In this document: positions 24,145 to 36,928 of the stretch, in pieces
Layout of the letters: the number at the start of each line of letters is the position of its first letter
Position numbering within the stretch: position 1 is the first letter of the stretch
Assembly (NCBI GenBank): GCA_022695795.1
Contig: MU404110.1
Location: 62,687 to 126,686, forward strand
Reading direction: 5' to 3'
Length of the DNA stretch: 64,000 nucleotides
Origin: Biscogniauxia marginata
Taxonomy: Eukaryota; Ascomycota; Sordariomycetes; Xylariales; Xylariaceae
Position numbers and translations under genes: made by a program
Notes under the pieces: model-generated
Seen by the model: only the letters and a program-made list of their open reading frames with translations
What the model was told of the DNA's origin: nothing
Databases searched by the model: none

Positions 24145-27100
24145 TTTTAATAACTCCTTAATTAATGTTTAACATTAATTCAAAAAAAGAGACTTTTAAT
24201 CTAATAAATCCCAAGATAAACATATCTTTTAAAACTAAAAAGCAATAAAAAAAGAAATAAGTAAAAAAATAATAATTAACAAGCTCTTAAACGAAAACTT
24301 TAAATTTTTTTACGATATAATAAAAAGGTTTAAAAAAACCAACATAAAAATTAATTATAATTACAACTAAAAAAGAGTCTTAAAAGGACACCTCAAAAGC
24401 TTAATAAAAAGAATCATTTAAGGAAGAAAAAAAAAGGAGGAAAAAACACCTAAAAAAGAAAACAAATAAACAAAATAACCCTTACTTCTTAAAAACAAAT
24501 AACCAAAACCACCCTTAAACGATAATAACCCTAATAACTTAAACGACGAAAACAATATAACGACCCTCAATATAAAAGGTTTTAAATTAATTACACTTAG
24601 TAAATATAATAAGTCGAGTAATTTAAAAGAATTTTTAATTTAGGCCGGAACTTATTTACGGTTTTATTACAAAATAATTATTATTAAGGAATAAAAGGTT
24701 TTTACGGTATCTTAACTCCTCGTCAAAACTGCCTTAACCTGGTTTTAATTAATATTAAAAAATCATTTGGAAAATGGATTAAACGCTTAAAAAGACATAA
24801 AAAAGGTCTTTAAAGATTATAAAAAATTTAAAAAACAACTTAAGTTTATATTTAGCAACTTAATCCTTAAATAACAAGCTAAAACTCGACTTTATAAATT
24901 ACGTTATTAAGTTTAAGAAATTTATAAGTTAGTTATAACTACTTATTAAAAGCTTATACTATTTATTTTATTAAAGACTAAAGAACTATATAAAGAATAA
25001 GTTATATAAAATAAGCTTATATAAAAAAAGGAACCTAAGAAAGTTTAATAACTACGTTATAATGGTAATTGTTATTAATAATAAAAACTTTGAACGGTAC
25101 TTTAAAAAGAAAAAAACGGTATAACGAAAAAACGGCGATTAGCAAAAAAAAGGAAATCATAAAAGTGGTACCGAAACAAAAAAAGGCACTAAAACTAAGT
25201 TAAACCTTATTAAAATTAACGCTACTTAAAAAAAGCAAAAAAAAACAAAACAAATTAATTATTAAGTATTTTAACTATAAAAAAAAAGACATTATAAAAA
25301 CGAGTACCGAAATCCTAAAAAACAAAAACTAAAAACAAGAAAAATTCCTTAACTCGAGAAAAAAACCTTTAAAATAAAAGTTTATTTTAAAAATAATAAA
25401 AAAGTAAATTAAGTATTTATTATTACTATTATTAAAACAAAGAAAAATAAGGAGGTCCTTATAAAAAAAAGCTATAAATATTATTAAGTCGACCGTAAAA
25501 ACTATTTAAAGCACGATTACTTATATTTAAGGTATTTCACGCCGAAACAAGCTAAATAAGAATATAACAAAAACGAATTACTATATAAATACGATACTTA
25601 TAAACTAGAATACGACTTAGGAATTAAATTAAACCATAATAAGCTATATTAAAGCCATTATAACGACGATAAATACGAAATTTATTAAGGAAAAAGCCAA
25701 TATAATAACTTAAACCGGAGGTTTTATATAAATAATAGCTACGATATTTATTAAAGCTTAAATAATGCTAGTTAACTTAATAAGCTACTAAGTAAAAAAC
25801 CTAAAATAAAACCAAAAAAGGAAAAATAACCGGAAAAAGAACATATATCGTTATATTAAAGCTTTTATATTAACGACACTTATTAAATATATAGAAGTTT
25901 TAAAGATAAAACCTGTTATTATCCTTAAAAACTAAAAAATAATAATATAAAAGAAAATAAATATATTTACGATAACGTCTCACGATAACTACATTATTTT
26001 AAAGCATATTATTTTCACTTAAGCTCCGAAAAAAGCTGTAAAGTAATTATTAAAGGTTATATATATTATATTTTAATATTATATAATATAAATAATTTAC
26101 TTAAAACGGGTTTCGAAGAAAACGAAATCGAGAAAGAATTATATTTTTTATAATGGCTTAAAAAACGAGCTAAGTATAACATTAATTTATTCAGTTTCGT
26201 AAGAAAGCACTTAACAAAATAATAAGTAAAAATATGTGTAACTAAATTAAGTTATAAACGAATCGTTAAGATATACTTTTTATTTGAAAATAATTTAAAA
26301 CCTTAAAAGATTTCGAGTTAATAAGAAAATAAATTTAAGTTATAAAAAGGCCTTTAAGAAAAAATTAAAGTTTTAATATACGAGGTTTTATATAAAAAAT
26401 AAACCTTTTACCCCTTATTACGTAAAAGGTAATTAAAGAGATTATTTAAATAACGATTACTAAAAACACGCTTTTATAAAAGCCTAAAAATGAAAAGACA
26501 TTCAAGTTATAGTAACTTAAAGAAACTTAAAAAAGAAGAAACGTGGAAAACCAAAAAACGGTAAAAGCTCTTGTTAATAAAGTAGTAAGAAGCCATAAAT
26601 AACAAGTCCTTATATAAAGTTTAGTTAAGACTCGATAATACCATTATAATTAAGGTTAAGTATAATAAAAAGAAATATAAAGCCTTTATAAACTTAAAAG
26701 TAAATAAAAATTATATTTTAATTAAAATAACTTAAAAAAACAAAATATTATAAATATATAAATAAAGTTTATATTAATTACGAAACTTTAAAAGATATAT
26801 ATTTAGTTATAAGAATATTAAAGTATTAAAAGAGATAGTTTCTCTCTTAATAACCATTTAAAAACATCTTAAATAAGTCATTTTTAATATTATATATATA
26901 TTAAGTCACGATATAATGCTAAAAATGAATTAGTTTAAAAGAAATAATTCACGAATAAATTTCGAGATAAACACGCTTTATTAAAATTAAAATTAAAAGG
27001 AGTTAATTATTACGAGTTACAAGATAAATACTATAAATAACTCCAGAAAAACGGATATAAAAACGAAACATATCGCTTATATAATTCAAATAACTAAACC

Positions 27101-28347
27101 TAAAAATCTAACAAAAAAAGTACCACGCGAGTACCTTTATTTCTATAAATTATTTAAAAATAAAACAAAAAAAGAATTATTAAAATATAGTTAATAAGAT
27201 TACTAGATTTACTTTAAAGAAAGAAAATAGCTAAAATTATTCTTAATATATTTTATAAATTAAGAAAAATAAAAAGCATTATAAAAAAGAATTTAAAAAA
27301 ATCTTAATAAAGAATATATTTAAAAATTAAAATCCTCGTTAAGATACCCGGCAATTATAATACTAAAAATCGATAAAAACGAGAAATAATATATTAATAA
27401 AAAAAGAAATTTAATATAATGACGAGTAATTAATTATTAACACCTTAATAAAATAATAAAAAAGAATAAATACTTATTACTACTAATAAAACTTATAAAA
27501 AGACAAATTAATAAAGCCTAAATCTTTATAATATTAAATCTTCGTAATAACTATTATATAATTAAAATAACTAAAAAACATAAATAATACACCGCTTTTC
27601 GAATAATATATAAACATTATAAGTATAAAGTTATATTATTTAAACTTATTAACGTACTTACTACATTTTAATATATAATTATAACGGTTTTTCGTAAATT
27701 TCTAAATAAATTTATATTTGTTTATTTAAACGATATATTAATTTATTTAAAAAACAAGAAAAAACATAAGGAATATATAAAACAAATATTAAAAGCCCTA
27801 AAAAAAGTAAACCTACTTGTTCATCCAACTAAAAGTAAATAATATATTAAAAAACTAAATTATTTAAGGTTTATAATAAGCCCAAAAGAAATTTATATTT
27901 AAAAGGAAAAAATAATAACAATTAAGGATTAGCTAAAACCTAAAAATGTTATAAATATATACGTATTTTTTGGCTTTATTAATTACGTTAAATAATTCAT
28001 TTAAGATTTTAAGTAAATTACTAAATTATTAACGGAATTAATTATTTTAGCGAAAACAAGAGAAATTTTCTATTTCATTAAAAAAGGTAATAACTAATGA
28101 GGTTATATATAAACTCTTAAACGAAAACAAAAAGAAGTAACTAAAGATAAACGCCTTAAATTTCGCTATCGAAGTAATTTTAAAGCAGCTAAAAAACAAT
28201 AGAAAATAGTACCTAATCGTATACCTATTTAAGACACTACACAATATTAAACTAAACTATTAAATTTATAATAAAGAACTATTAATAGTTATTAAAATAT
28301 TAAAAAAATAAGAATTATAGTTTAATAAAACTAAAAAACCTATTAAT

Positions 28348-28820
28348 TGTGACGAACCTTCTTATATGTTTCTAATTAGCTGACTTCACAGGTAAGTACG
28401 TACTAGGTTTTCTTGATTTAAAGGTAACAATAGTTTAAGATTGGTTTAAATAATTCATAATGTTATATTCGTTAAAGAGATTTCAAGATACTCTCACTAT
28501 AGTGTTAAAGAGTAACTATAGTCTTAAATTAATAACTAGAAAATGAAAAACTAAATATATAAGAAATCCCATCCTTTTTATACTCATTTTCCCTGGTATA
28601 CATTCTTCCCGTTTAGTATGTTAAATACCTTTAAATCTAGATAAATCTAGAAATTAACTCAAATTCATTGTTATTAATTTGTCTTAATTAACAAATTAAC
28701 ATAAATATAACATCACGTGATATTACATAGAATGTGTGCTATCCTTATAGTCTCACACATTCTTGGTCCGTGTTTCGACACCCTTGTTAAAGTTCCTTCT
28801 AACAAAGTTGACTTATAACA
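28348..28820 (-). repeat. Solo LTR inside element B (TSD TTAAT)
   Basis: 473 bp from TGTGACGAACC to GACTTATAACA, flanked on both sides by TTAAT (28343-28347, 28821-28825). It lies in the RNase H region of element B, in the opposite orientation, and belongs to the B-type LTR subfamily. Confidence 0.9.
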
Positions 28821-31086
28821 TTAATATCTATTTAAATTACAAAAATCTTACACGATTCATAACAATATAAACGCTTAATTAAACATATAAACGTTAAATA
28901 ATTTTATTGTTTAAATTCAATTTTAAAATCTATTATATTAAAGGGAAAAAAACGTTTAAACAAACTTATTTAATAAAAAAGGAAATTATAAATCAAAAAT
29001 TAATAAAAGAGATATCTAGATATTTAAACAATAAAGTAATAAATTAGTTGTATTAACTTACATACAAATTAACATAAAAAACTAAAAATAACGTTTTAAT
29101 GAAAATTATAATTAAAAAGAAAAGTAATTATAGTCTTAATAAGGATCTAGCAACGAACTTCTTTCGTATAAAAAAAAGGTTTATATACTAAAACAAGTAT
29201 AAAACGAATTCGTCAAAGAATTCCACGAATATTCTTTATATAATTACTAAGGAATTTTTAAAACGATAAAACGACTTTAAAAAGAATTCGACTTTCTAGA
29301 AATGCGACAAACAATTAAAAGAATTATAAAGAATTATAACGTTTATAATAAGGCTAAAATATCACGATATAAACCATATAAATTATTATAACTAATTTAA
29401 ATACTTAATAAAGCATAGCACATAATTATATGGGATTTCGTAGTGAAACTTCCTAAATTAAAAGATTTTATTATAAAAGTACTTTATAATAACATATAAA
29501 TAATCGTTAATAAACTTACGAAATATATCTACTTTTTATTATTTAACAAATTAAACATAATAAAACAACTAGCTTTTAATTTCCTAAAAAAATATGTTAA
29601 TAAATATAAATTATTAAAACGTATTATTTTAAATAAAAACAAGTTATTTACTTTAAATTTTTAAATAAACTTAATAAAACGAATAAAAATTAAATAAATA
29701 AACAAATAAGAAAACTAAATTAAACAATAAAACAATATTTATAAAGCTATATTAACTAAAAAATAAATAACTAAATAAAATTACTATTAATAACCTAAAT
29801 AGTATATAAGTAAAAAGCGGAAATCCAAAAACAACTAATTAAACTCACGGAAATACCAAGAGTTAAAATAAAAGCCCCGAAAGCAAAAGTATTATCCAAA
29901 AAGGTTTAAGTAATATAATAACGGCTATAAAAAGAATTATAATTTATTTAAAATAAAATAATAAAATATTATAACAAAAAAAGAATTAAGGGATTAATTC
30001 TTAGGAAAAAAGATATAATTTACTTATTTCGCTAACGACAAAGCGTAATATTAAAAACACCTTAAATTAAAACAAAACGACTTAACAAAAAACTTAAGTT
30101 TAAAAAATTAAAACTATATAAAATTAAAAAGGTTATTTTAAAAGTTAATTATAAGTTAATATTATTAAAAAGATTTAAAATATATTTTATATTTTATGTT
30201 TTACTTTTAAAACTAGCATTAAAAAACGTTTTATTAAAAAACCAATTAAAATTTAAAGAAAACCCTAATAAATATAAAATAAAAAAGATATTAAATTTAA
30301 AACGAGTTAAAAGTTAATTATAATATTTTGTTAAATAAAAAGGTTACTTATTTAAAGAGAATATTTAAAAATCTTTTAAGCATTTAAAGAATTTAATAGC
30401 TAAGCTTAAAAACTTTCACCGTTAAAACCCGGATCGGCTAGAAAGGCCCGAAAATCGAGATCTTAGTCCAGAAAAGATAGGTTAAAAGAGGGGACGGCCT
30501 TGAAAACAGCATTAATTTACTTGGCTAGCGAACGTTATTCGGCTTTTAATTTAGCCTGCTTCTTTTTTAAACGTTTTTATTTCTCCTTTTTCACCTTCTT
30601 TATTTTTTCGATAAAAGAAAAACCACGTTTTAACATCTTTAAACCTCGTTTTTAAAGAAACTCTTTTTACTTATAAATATAAATTAACCGCTTTACGAGG
30701 GCTTATAATTAATTATTAAAGGATTAAAGTTTTTTCTTTATTTTACGACGTTCGACTATTAATTTTTCTCGTTTTCGACTTATATCGGATAAGTTAAACA
30801 TTTCGATACTTAAATCGTCATAATAATAACGAACTTTAATTATATAATTAAAACAAATTTTAAATTTAAAAACTATAAAGTAAGATAAGTTAATTTTAAA
30901 GTAGTTAAAACAAGGAAATACCTTAAAACCAAAAAACCGAATATATATAGCGGAAAAATCACGGGATTCTTGTTAACTTTTACAAGGTTTCGTAAATAAC
31001 TTCGAAATATTAAACATTATAAAGAATAAAAAAGAAAGAACTTATTTAAAATCATTAAGATAAAGATTTAAAGAGAGAAAAAATAG

Positions 31087-31559
31087 TATTATAAGTCGAC
31101 TCTATTAAAAAGAACTTTAATAAAGGTGTCGAAACATAAATCAAGAATATATAAAACTATGAAAATAATATATATTTTATATAACATTATATAATATTAA
31201 ATCTATATTAATTTATTAATTAAAATAAATTAAAAACAATAAATTTAAGTTAATTTCCAGATTTATTTAGATTTAAAGATATTTAATATATTAAACGGAA
31301 AAAATATGTACTAAGGAGAATAAGTATAAAAAAGATGAGATTTCTTATGTATTTAGTTTTTCATTTTTTAGCTATTAATTTAAAACTATAGTAACTTTTT
31401 AACATTATAGTGAAAATACCTTGAAATCTTTTTAACGAATAAAACACTATGAATCACTTAAACCAATTTTAAACCACTATTACTTTCAAATTAAGAAAAC
31501 CTAGTACGTACTTACTTATAAAGTTAGTTGACTAGGAATATATAAGGAGGTTCGTTACA
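31087..31559 (+). repeat. Element B 3' LTR
   Basis: 473 bp from TATTATAAGTCGAC (RIPed TG end) to GGTTCGTTACA, preceded by a purine-rich tract (GAGAGAAAAAATAG) and followed by the target copy CGTTT. Confidence 0.88.
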
Positions 31560-31564
31560 CGTTT

Positions 31565-32040
31565 TAGTTAATTCCCACTTAGAAATTAAATATAAGTATT
31601 TCGAAGCCTCGACTAATATACTTATATTACTTAAACTTATTTTTATAATTATTATTTAAATTAATAATTAATATTAATAAGAGCGATAAACGAGAAGATT
31701 AATAATAAACTATATTTAAGGTTTATTTTTTAAAAGTAAAGGTATTATAACTCTTTAATTATTAATTAGTTTTAATAAAAAGATAAAATTTATAAAATAA
31801 TTAAAGATGCGGGTTATATAAATACTATATAGGTTTTAATTACATATACTTTAAAATTTATAAGAATAAAACACGACTTATAATTATTTTCGTTTTTTTA
31901 CTTTTAATATATTATAAAGCCCGGTTTTATATATAAATTATAAACTTAAATTAGTTTACTTTTATTTTATATTTATATATCGTATTAAAATAAACTAAAA
32001 ATCTTGTTTTATATAAATTCCTCTTTTCTTATAAGAGTTT
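31565..32040. other. A+T-rich RIPed DNA, no gene seen
   Basis: Sequence between the target copy of element B and the solo LTR at 32041. It should be the continuation of 15922-16062 before B inserted. I recognise no coding or repeat structure. Confidence 0.5.
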
Positions 32041-32432
32041 TATTACGGGTTTTATGTGCAGGTCACGTGAGCAAAGGTGATTCGGTGAATCGAGAATAAG
32101 TAATAAGCGATTTATCGATTTAAGGTAATTCGATAAATCGTGAGTGGGTAACAAGCAATTCACCAATTTAACTGTTTTATATGAAGAAAAGAAAAAGTAT
32201 AAATAAATTGGAATTTCTTATGTAATTAGTCTCTCGTTTTTTAGCTATTAATCTAAGACTATAGTCACTCTTTAATATTATAATAAAAATACCTTGAAAT
32301 CTCTTTAACGAATAAAGCATTATAAATCACTTGAATTAATCTTAACCTATTATTACCTTTAAATTAAGAAAACTTAGTACGTATTTACCTGTGAAATTAG
32401 TTAACTAGGAATATATAAGTAGGTTCATCACA
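32041..32432 (+). repeat. Solo LTR (TSD AGTTT)
   Basis: 392 bp from TATTACGGG to GGTTCATCACA, flanked by AGTTT on both sides (32036-32040 and 32433-32437). The U3 part contains near-repeats built on GATTCGGTGAATCG / AATTCGATAAATCG. Same constant 3' core as the other copies. Confidence 0.85.
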
Positions 32433-33190
32433 AGTTTTAACTTTAACCTATATAATTTTAACATATTAAATAATAAAAAGATTTAATTATAAACCTATTT
32501 ATTATCGATACTTTGTATAACTATTTTAATATACCTATATTGCTTTATTTAGCTTAAAAATGAGTCTTGTTTCGTTAAAGTCGGCTAAATCGACGTGTTT
32601 TATTATTACTTTATTACTATTATTACGAATAAATAATAAATTATAATATTAATAATTATATATTATAAAAAATGTTATTATAAACTAATTAATATATATA
32701 TAAAGATATAATAAATTAAGTCATTATTATACTTTATTATTTATTACAACTCAACTTAATTATAATATATCATTTAATAATATTATAAAACTTCGCGAAG
32801 GGTTGCACTACAATTTTTATTCGATTTATTACTTAAGATATTAAATTTAGCTTTCTACTAATTTTCATCGAAGTCCGGAATCTTTATATTATAATAAACA
32901 AGCCTAGCTTTTATACGAGCTAACGTACCTTCTTTATATACTTTTATTTATATAACTATTACGTTAATTTAACTTAATTTATTAAAGTCGTCGATAAAAA
33001 GCATTTATATTTTTAATTAATAAAAGGTTATTAAAACTATTATCTTAAAAAGTTTATTTTTAAAATTAAGATTTCTAATAAAGCCTGTTAATTTAAAGTA
33101 ATATAAATAAGTCTTACCGAGAAATATGTGTTTTTATACTTTAATGTAAATCCATTTATTTATTATATATTTAAATATTTTTAAGCTTCT
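32433..33190. other. A+T-rich RIPed DNA downstream of the kinase pseudogene
   Basis: No open frame or known repeat recognised. It may include the former 3' region of the FunK1-like gene. Confidence 0.45.
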
Positions 33191-35557
33191 TAAAAGATCT
33201 TTTTCATTTAAATATATAAGTTCTCGTTTTCTCTTTCCCACCTTTCACCATGCGGAAATACTGCTTTCCGTAACTTGTTAACCCAAGGTACCAACGGTTA
33301 ATAATAGGAAGTAAATTCTTTTTTTGCATTTCTAATGAAGTCTCCTTCATGTGATACGCGTCCTTTCTTTAGCTTTACTAGTTTCTCTATACTTATATAA
33401 TTCCACTTATCAAAGTCAGGAACCACCCGGCTATTTCCCGGTCCATTATAGTGTACGTATATCCAGAATAACACCTAGAAAAAAGACTCGAGGTCGTGTA
33501 TAAAGGAATACTACTCGCTTAGAAGCGCCTCGATAGCCATAAACGCCCTCGTACCCGTCTTGCTTTTCGCCCTCGAGGCGCCTTTTTGTTACTCCTTAAT
33601 AACAAGGTCTAAATCGATTAAAAACGAGGGCTAAAAAGGGTTATTATTGTCCTTATTAATTATAAAGTTATTAATTAAAATATCTCGATAAAGAATACTA
33701 GTTTTACGTAATGATTTGTGCTTTATAATATAACCTTTTAACGTGTTAAACAAAGTTACGCGGGAATTTACTTTATATATAAGTTTTTTATAATTACAAA
33801 TAATTAAACGCCGATATATTTAATTTAATAATGTATTTTTATTTATTTTAATTAAAAATGCCGAGTAGAATCGTTTACTTAGCGGTAAAGATATATTTAT
33901 TTAATTGGTAGATCGCTTTTAATTAAGCGTAATATTACGGCTTTTTCGCGAACTTAGCGTGGCGATGCTTACGCGTGGGATTATTAAATATTATAAATGG
34001 TAATTTTCTGCCGTTGTAATATCTAGCCCTTTCTAGATATTGCTTCGCACGTCGTTATTAATTTTATATACTTAAATAATATAATAATAGTAATATCGAC
34101 CCATGTTAATTATATCTTTATTAATCGCCTTTTGAAGTAGCTCGCTTTTTTCTTTACGTTTTATATATTGTTAAAAGTCCTTAATAATAAGCGGCGTTTT
34201 TAGGTTATTTTCGTTATAAGCCTTTTAATAAGTCGTTACACGGCCGGCGATACAAGGTACACGCCTTATAACTATATTAATAACTAGGCGTTTTTAACGA
34301 CTATTCCGGTCGATTTCGATATACTGTTTATTAATTAACGTAATAATAATAGAATTAAACCTTAGCTGCTTTTTATTTATTTAAAAATAGTTAAGAATAA
34401 TAAATATAAAACGGAGTCCGTTTTTATTTATATTAAACTAGTTAAATGCGATCCCTTTTAAGCGATTAAATACTTATATTCTTATTAAAAATCCATAAAA
34501 AGTAAAGGTAATAATAAACTAATAAGTGTTTTAAGTAAAAAGCACTTTTTTTATGTATTTCTCGATATTAAGCCACGCCTTTACGGCGATATTAGTTAAA
34601 GAGTTACTTTTTAACTCGCTAAATATAAGTATTTATAACTAATAATACTTCTTATCGCGTATAATCTCGTTATTATTTACGAAGTTAATATTTATTTTCC
34701 GTTTTATTATAAAACCTTGAATTGGCTTGTTAAACTATATTAGTGATTTTCGGCGCGTTAAAATTAAGTTATATTTCTTTATAATATTATTCTTTATTAA
34801 TATTATTAGCTTGTTATTTATATTAGTAAACCAGCTTAAAACGCCATTTTAATTCGCATTTTACGGCTACCCGCTTTATTCTCCCTTATTAAATAATGGG
34901 TCTCTACTTTTAATACAACTCTTAAATACAACTTTAGTTATTATGTTAAGGCCGGCTACACCTTTAAAGTGTGCCTCGTAAAAGTTGCGAAGCTTAATAT
35001 ATATAAAACTGAACTCCTTTTTTAGTATATTATTTATATATTTTTAATGTTTAAACAAGTTAATAAAGCTGCTTATATTACGAAGTTACGAAGTTTATTA
35101 AAAAAAAAGATTATTAATCGAGAAAGCGAAATAAATTTAATAATAACGTAATATATATAGGCTTAAATTTCCTCGTCGGACTTGTTAGTAATAACTACTA
35201 TTAAAAGAAGTTTAACACAGTTATAATTAAAATCGTTAAAAATAATCGTTATATTAAACTTTAATAGTTCGTTAAAAAAGGTTTTTTTGTTATTAAAACG
35301 GAGTAAATAAGCAACTAAGAGGATTTACAGCGTCGAGAAAAGGATAAAAACGAGGTTTTAAAGATTTATATAATAATCAAAGAAGCGTTATAACGAAGCT
35401 GGCTTGTTATACCTTCTTAGTTAAGCTGGCTTAGCGCGTTTAGCGAGCACGCGACGCCTCTCTTTTTACATATTAAATTAAACGAAGAGTAGAAAAAATC
35501 AAGGCTTGTCCTAATAGGATTATCCTTAATGATCTCCGACCGGTCCTGATTTGCCAT
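33191..35557 (-). pseudogene. FunK1-type fungal protein kinase, RIP-inactivated
   Basis: Reading the minus strand from the ATG at 35557 (MANQDRSEIIKDNPIRTSL) through to about 33,191 gives a recognisable fungus-specific FunK1 kinase with many stop codons. Landmarks: the catalytic loop near 33,667-33,702 reads ILYRDILINN, where the HRD histidine has become tyrosine; then FLIDLDLVIKE in place of DFG near 33,610; GTRAFMAIEALL near 33,545; VLFWIYVHYNGPG near 33,440; and PLVPWVNKLRKAVFP near 33,280. About 2.35 kb matches the normal length of 700-800 residues. Stops are TAA or TAG where Gln or Trp would fit, as RIP gives. FunK1 genes are often multicopy in ascomycetes, which makes them RIP targets. 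No activity is possible from this copy. Confidence 0.82.
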
Positions 35558-35637
35558 GGCGGATGGGGCTGGGGATAGAGATGGGGATAGAGATGGGATT
35601 TGGTTGAGTTGCAAGAGACGGCGCGAGACGACGCGCT

Positions 35638-35671
35638 ACCAAAGGCGGTCGGGAATTTTGCCGCCTTTGGT
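35638..35671. repeat. Perfect 11-bp inverted repeat (hairpin) upstream of the FunK1 pseudogene
   Basis: ACCAAAGGCGG at 35638-35648 and CCGCCTTTGGT at 35661-35671, with a 12-base spacer. It is G+C-rich within a RIPed setting. It could be a regulatory palindrome or the terminus of a DNA transposon. Confidence 0.6.
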
Positions 35672-36400
35672 GGGATAATTTCGTAAAACCGTATAACTAA
35701 AATCAGACTCGACTCCTTTTAAATTAGATCTTGAATGAAGGGAAAAAATTCAAGTAAACGATCATAGTTCTACGCTCGGATTCTTACGTCTTATTGCAGA
35801 CGAAACGTTGTCGACTGTGGTATGCACAGACCAAATCTCTGGTTTCCGAATGCCATCCTACTTGCTGTTCACGGAGGCCGGCGGGCACGAGTATTACAAC
35901 GGGGCCCCACAGCACCTTCTCTGGGTGTTTCCAACGTCGTACCTAGGTACCCTAGCGAATGGGCTAAGTCGAAAACCACCCTTAGGTTCCGCAACTTCTC
36001 CGGAACCCGGAAGAGGAAGTACAACGTAAATCCCTTAGCGGAATTTCACCAAACAGAATCCTCCACAACCTCTTTCATCTCCATCACAACCACTATCTTC
36101 TTAACCTCTACCGCCACCATCAAGGTATGTCACTCCCATTTTCTCTACGTACGCTCACAAAAACAACCTCGTATTTGCATTCTCCAAGCCATCTGGAGTC
36201 AAACGACACATTTTTCGTGTTATTAAGCATCTGCGCCACCCCCCAGAGCCGAATGATTTCTCATTTCATCTTTTGCTGCAATTGCCTTACACCTTACAGT
36301 CCAATTAGAGGCTAACGTTGTTATTTCCTCGAGCTCCCTGTTGTTTAAGCACTCAATATAAGGACTTGTCGTTGGCGACTCGTGCGGTATACATCTGACC
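35672..36400 (+). other. 5' region of small gene, no certain coding
   Basis: Ordinary-composition DNA. At 36,060-36,125 there is a CT- and CA-rich leader ending CCGCCACCATCAAG followed by GTATGT, which looks like a 5' untranslated exon and donor, or a start whose ATG has become ATC. No supported reading frame beyond that. Confidence 0.35.
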
Positions 36401-36928
36401 ATGAACTCCCGACTGGCTACTACCCGTGTTGTCATCGTCGCGAAATGCCGTGGCTGCGGCAAGGAACATATCCCCACCGCCTCCGCTGCGCACGCTTGGA
36501 TTGAGTGTGCCAACGTCGAGAAGCTTTAGGAAGGCATCCTTGTCGAGGCTACCTGGTATGTTCCCGCTTCTTCCTATCCAATCTATGTTTACTCGATCCA
36601 CATACATTCGCACACTATTCACCTGCGTCTCCCGAGTCCATCACTTACGTCTTATAGGGTCCAGGGATGGAACGCCAGCAACGTGTGTGAAGCCGCGGGC
36701 TTCGAGCTGCCTTTCGAAGTCACCGCCGAGATCGAGGTCGCCGGGTTCCGCGCCATTAACACAGAACTAGAGTGTTTTCGCAACCCGGACGGTTCGGTCG
36801 GCCCCGTTACCGAGGAGCACGACAATACCGACTTCTCTCCAGAAGCAACCATGCGTCGCCTCGCCGACGAAGCGCGTAACATTATCCGCAATGTTAATAA
36901 CGATACTTGCCCCGTTTTTTGTAAGTAA
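36401..36928 (+). pseudogene. Small unrecognised protein gene with one in-frame TAG
   Basis: Two exons, 36401-36555 and 36658-36928, joined by a clean GTATGT...TATAG intron (phase 2). The first starts MNSRLATTRVVIVAKCRGCG and carries CxxC plus later Cys; the second continues VQGWNASNVCEAAGFELPFE and ends NDTCPVFCK, about 141 codons. Only one stop interrupts it: TAG at 36527-36529, where CAG (Gln) would fit. Codon use is C-ending and G+C-rich, so it was recently a functional gene. The last codons run into GTAAGT, so a further exon is possible; decayed in-frame-looking DNA follows near 37,009. Family not recognised. Confidence 0.5.

Larger units (their letters stand above)
16068..31559 (+). mobile_element. 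Element B: full-length RIPed chromovirus (TSD CGTTT), host of element A
   Basis: The 5' LTR starts at 16068 (TGTTACAAGTTAAC), is split by element A at 16275-23892, and resumes to 24144. The 3' LTR is 31087-31559 (473 bp). CGTTT precedes 16068 and follows 31559, so both outer ends are original. Without the nested insertions it is about 7.4 kb. Decayed coding order on the + strand: gag start near 24222 (ATG changed to ATA), reverse transcriptase with FVYLNDILIY near 27711-27746, RNase H about 28,100-28,350, integrase about 29,150-29,700, and a C-terminal chromodomain trace (YFVK, stop, KGY) near 30,320. All frames are full of stops from RIP-type changes, so it is not autonomous. Confidence 0.88.

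Noticed and set aside
28047..28244. 65-codon open frame on the minus strand in A+T-rich DNA
   Set aside because: It overlaps the decayed RNase H region of element B on the other strand, and its Phe/Tyr/Ser-rich make-up is what A+T-rich DNA gives by chance.
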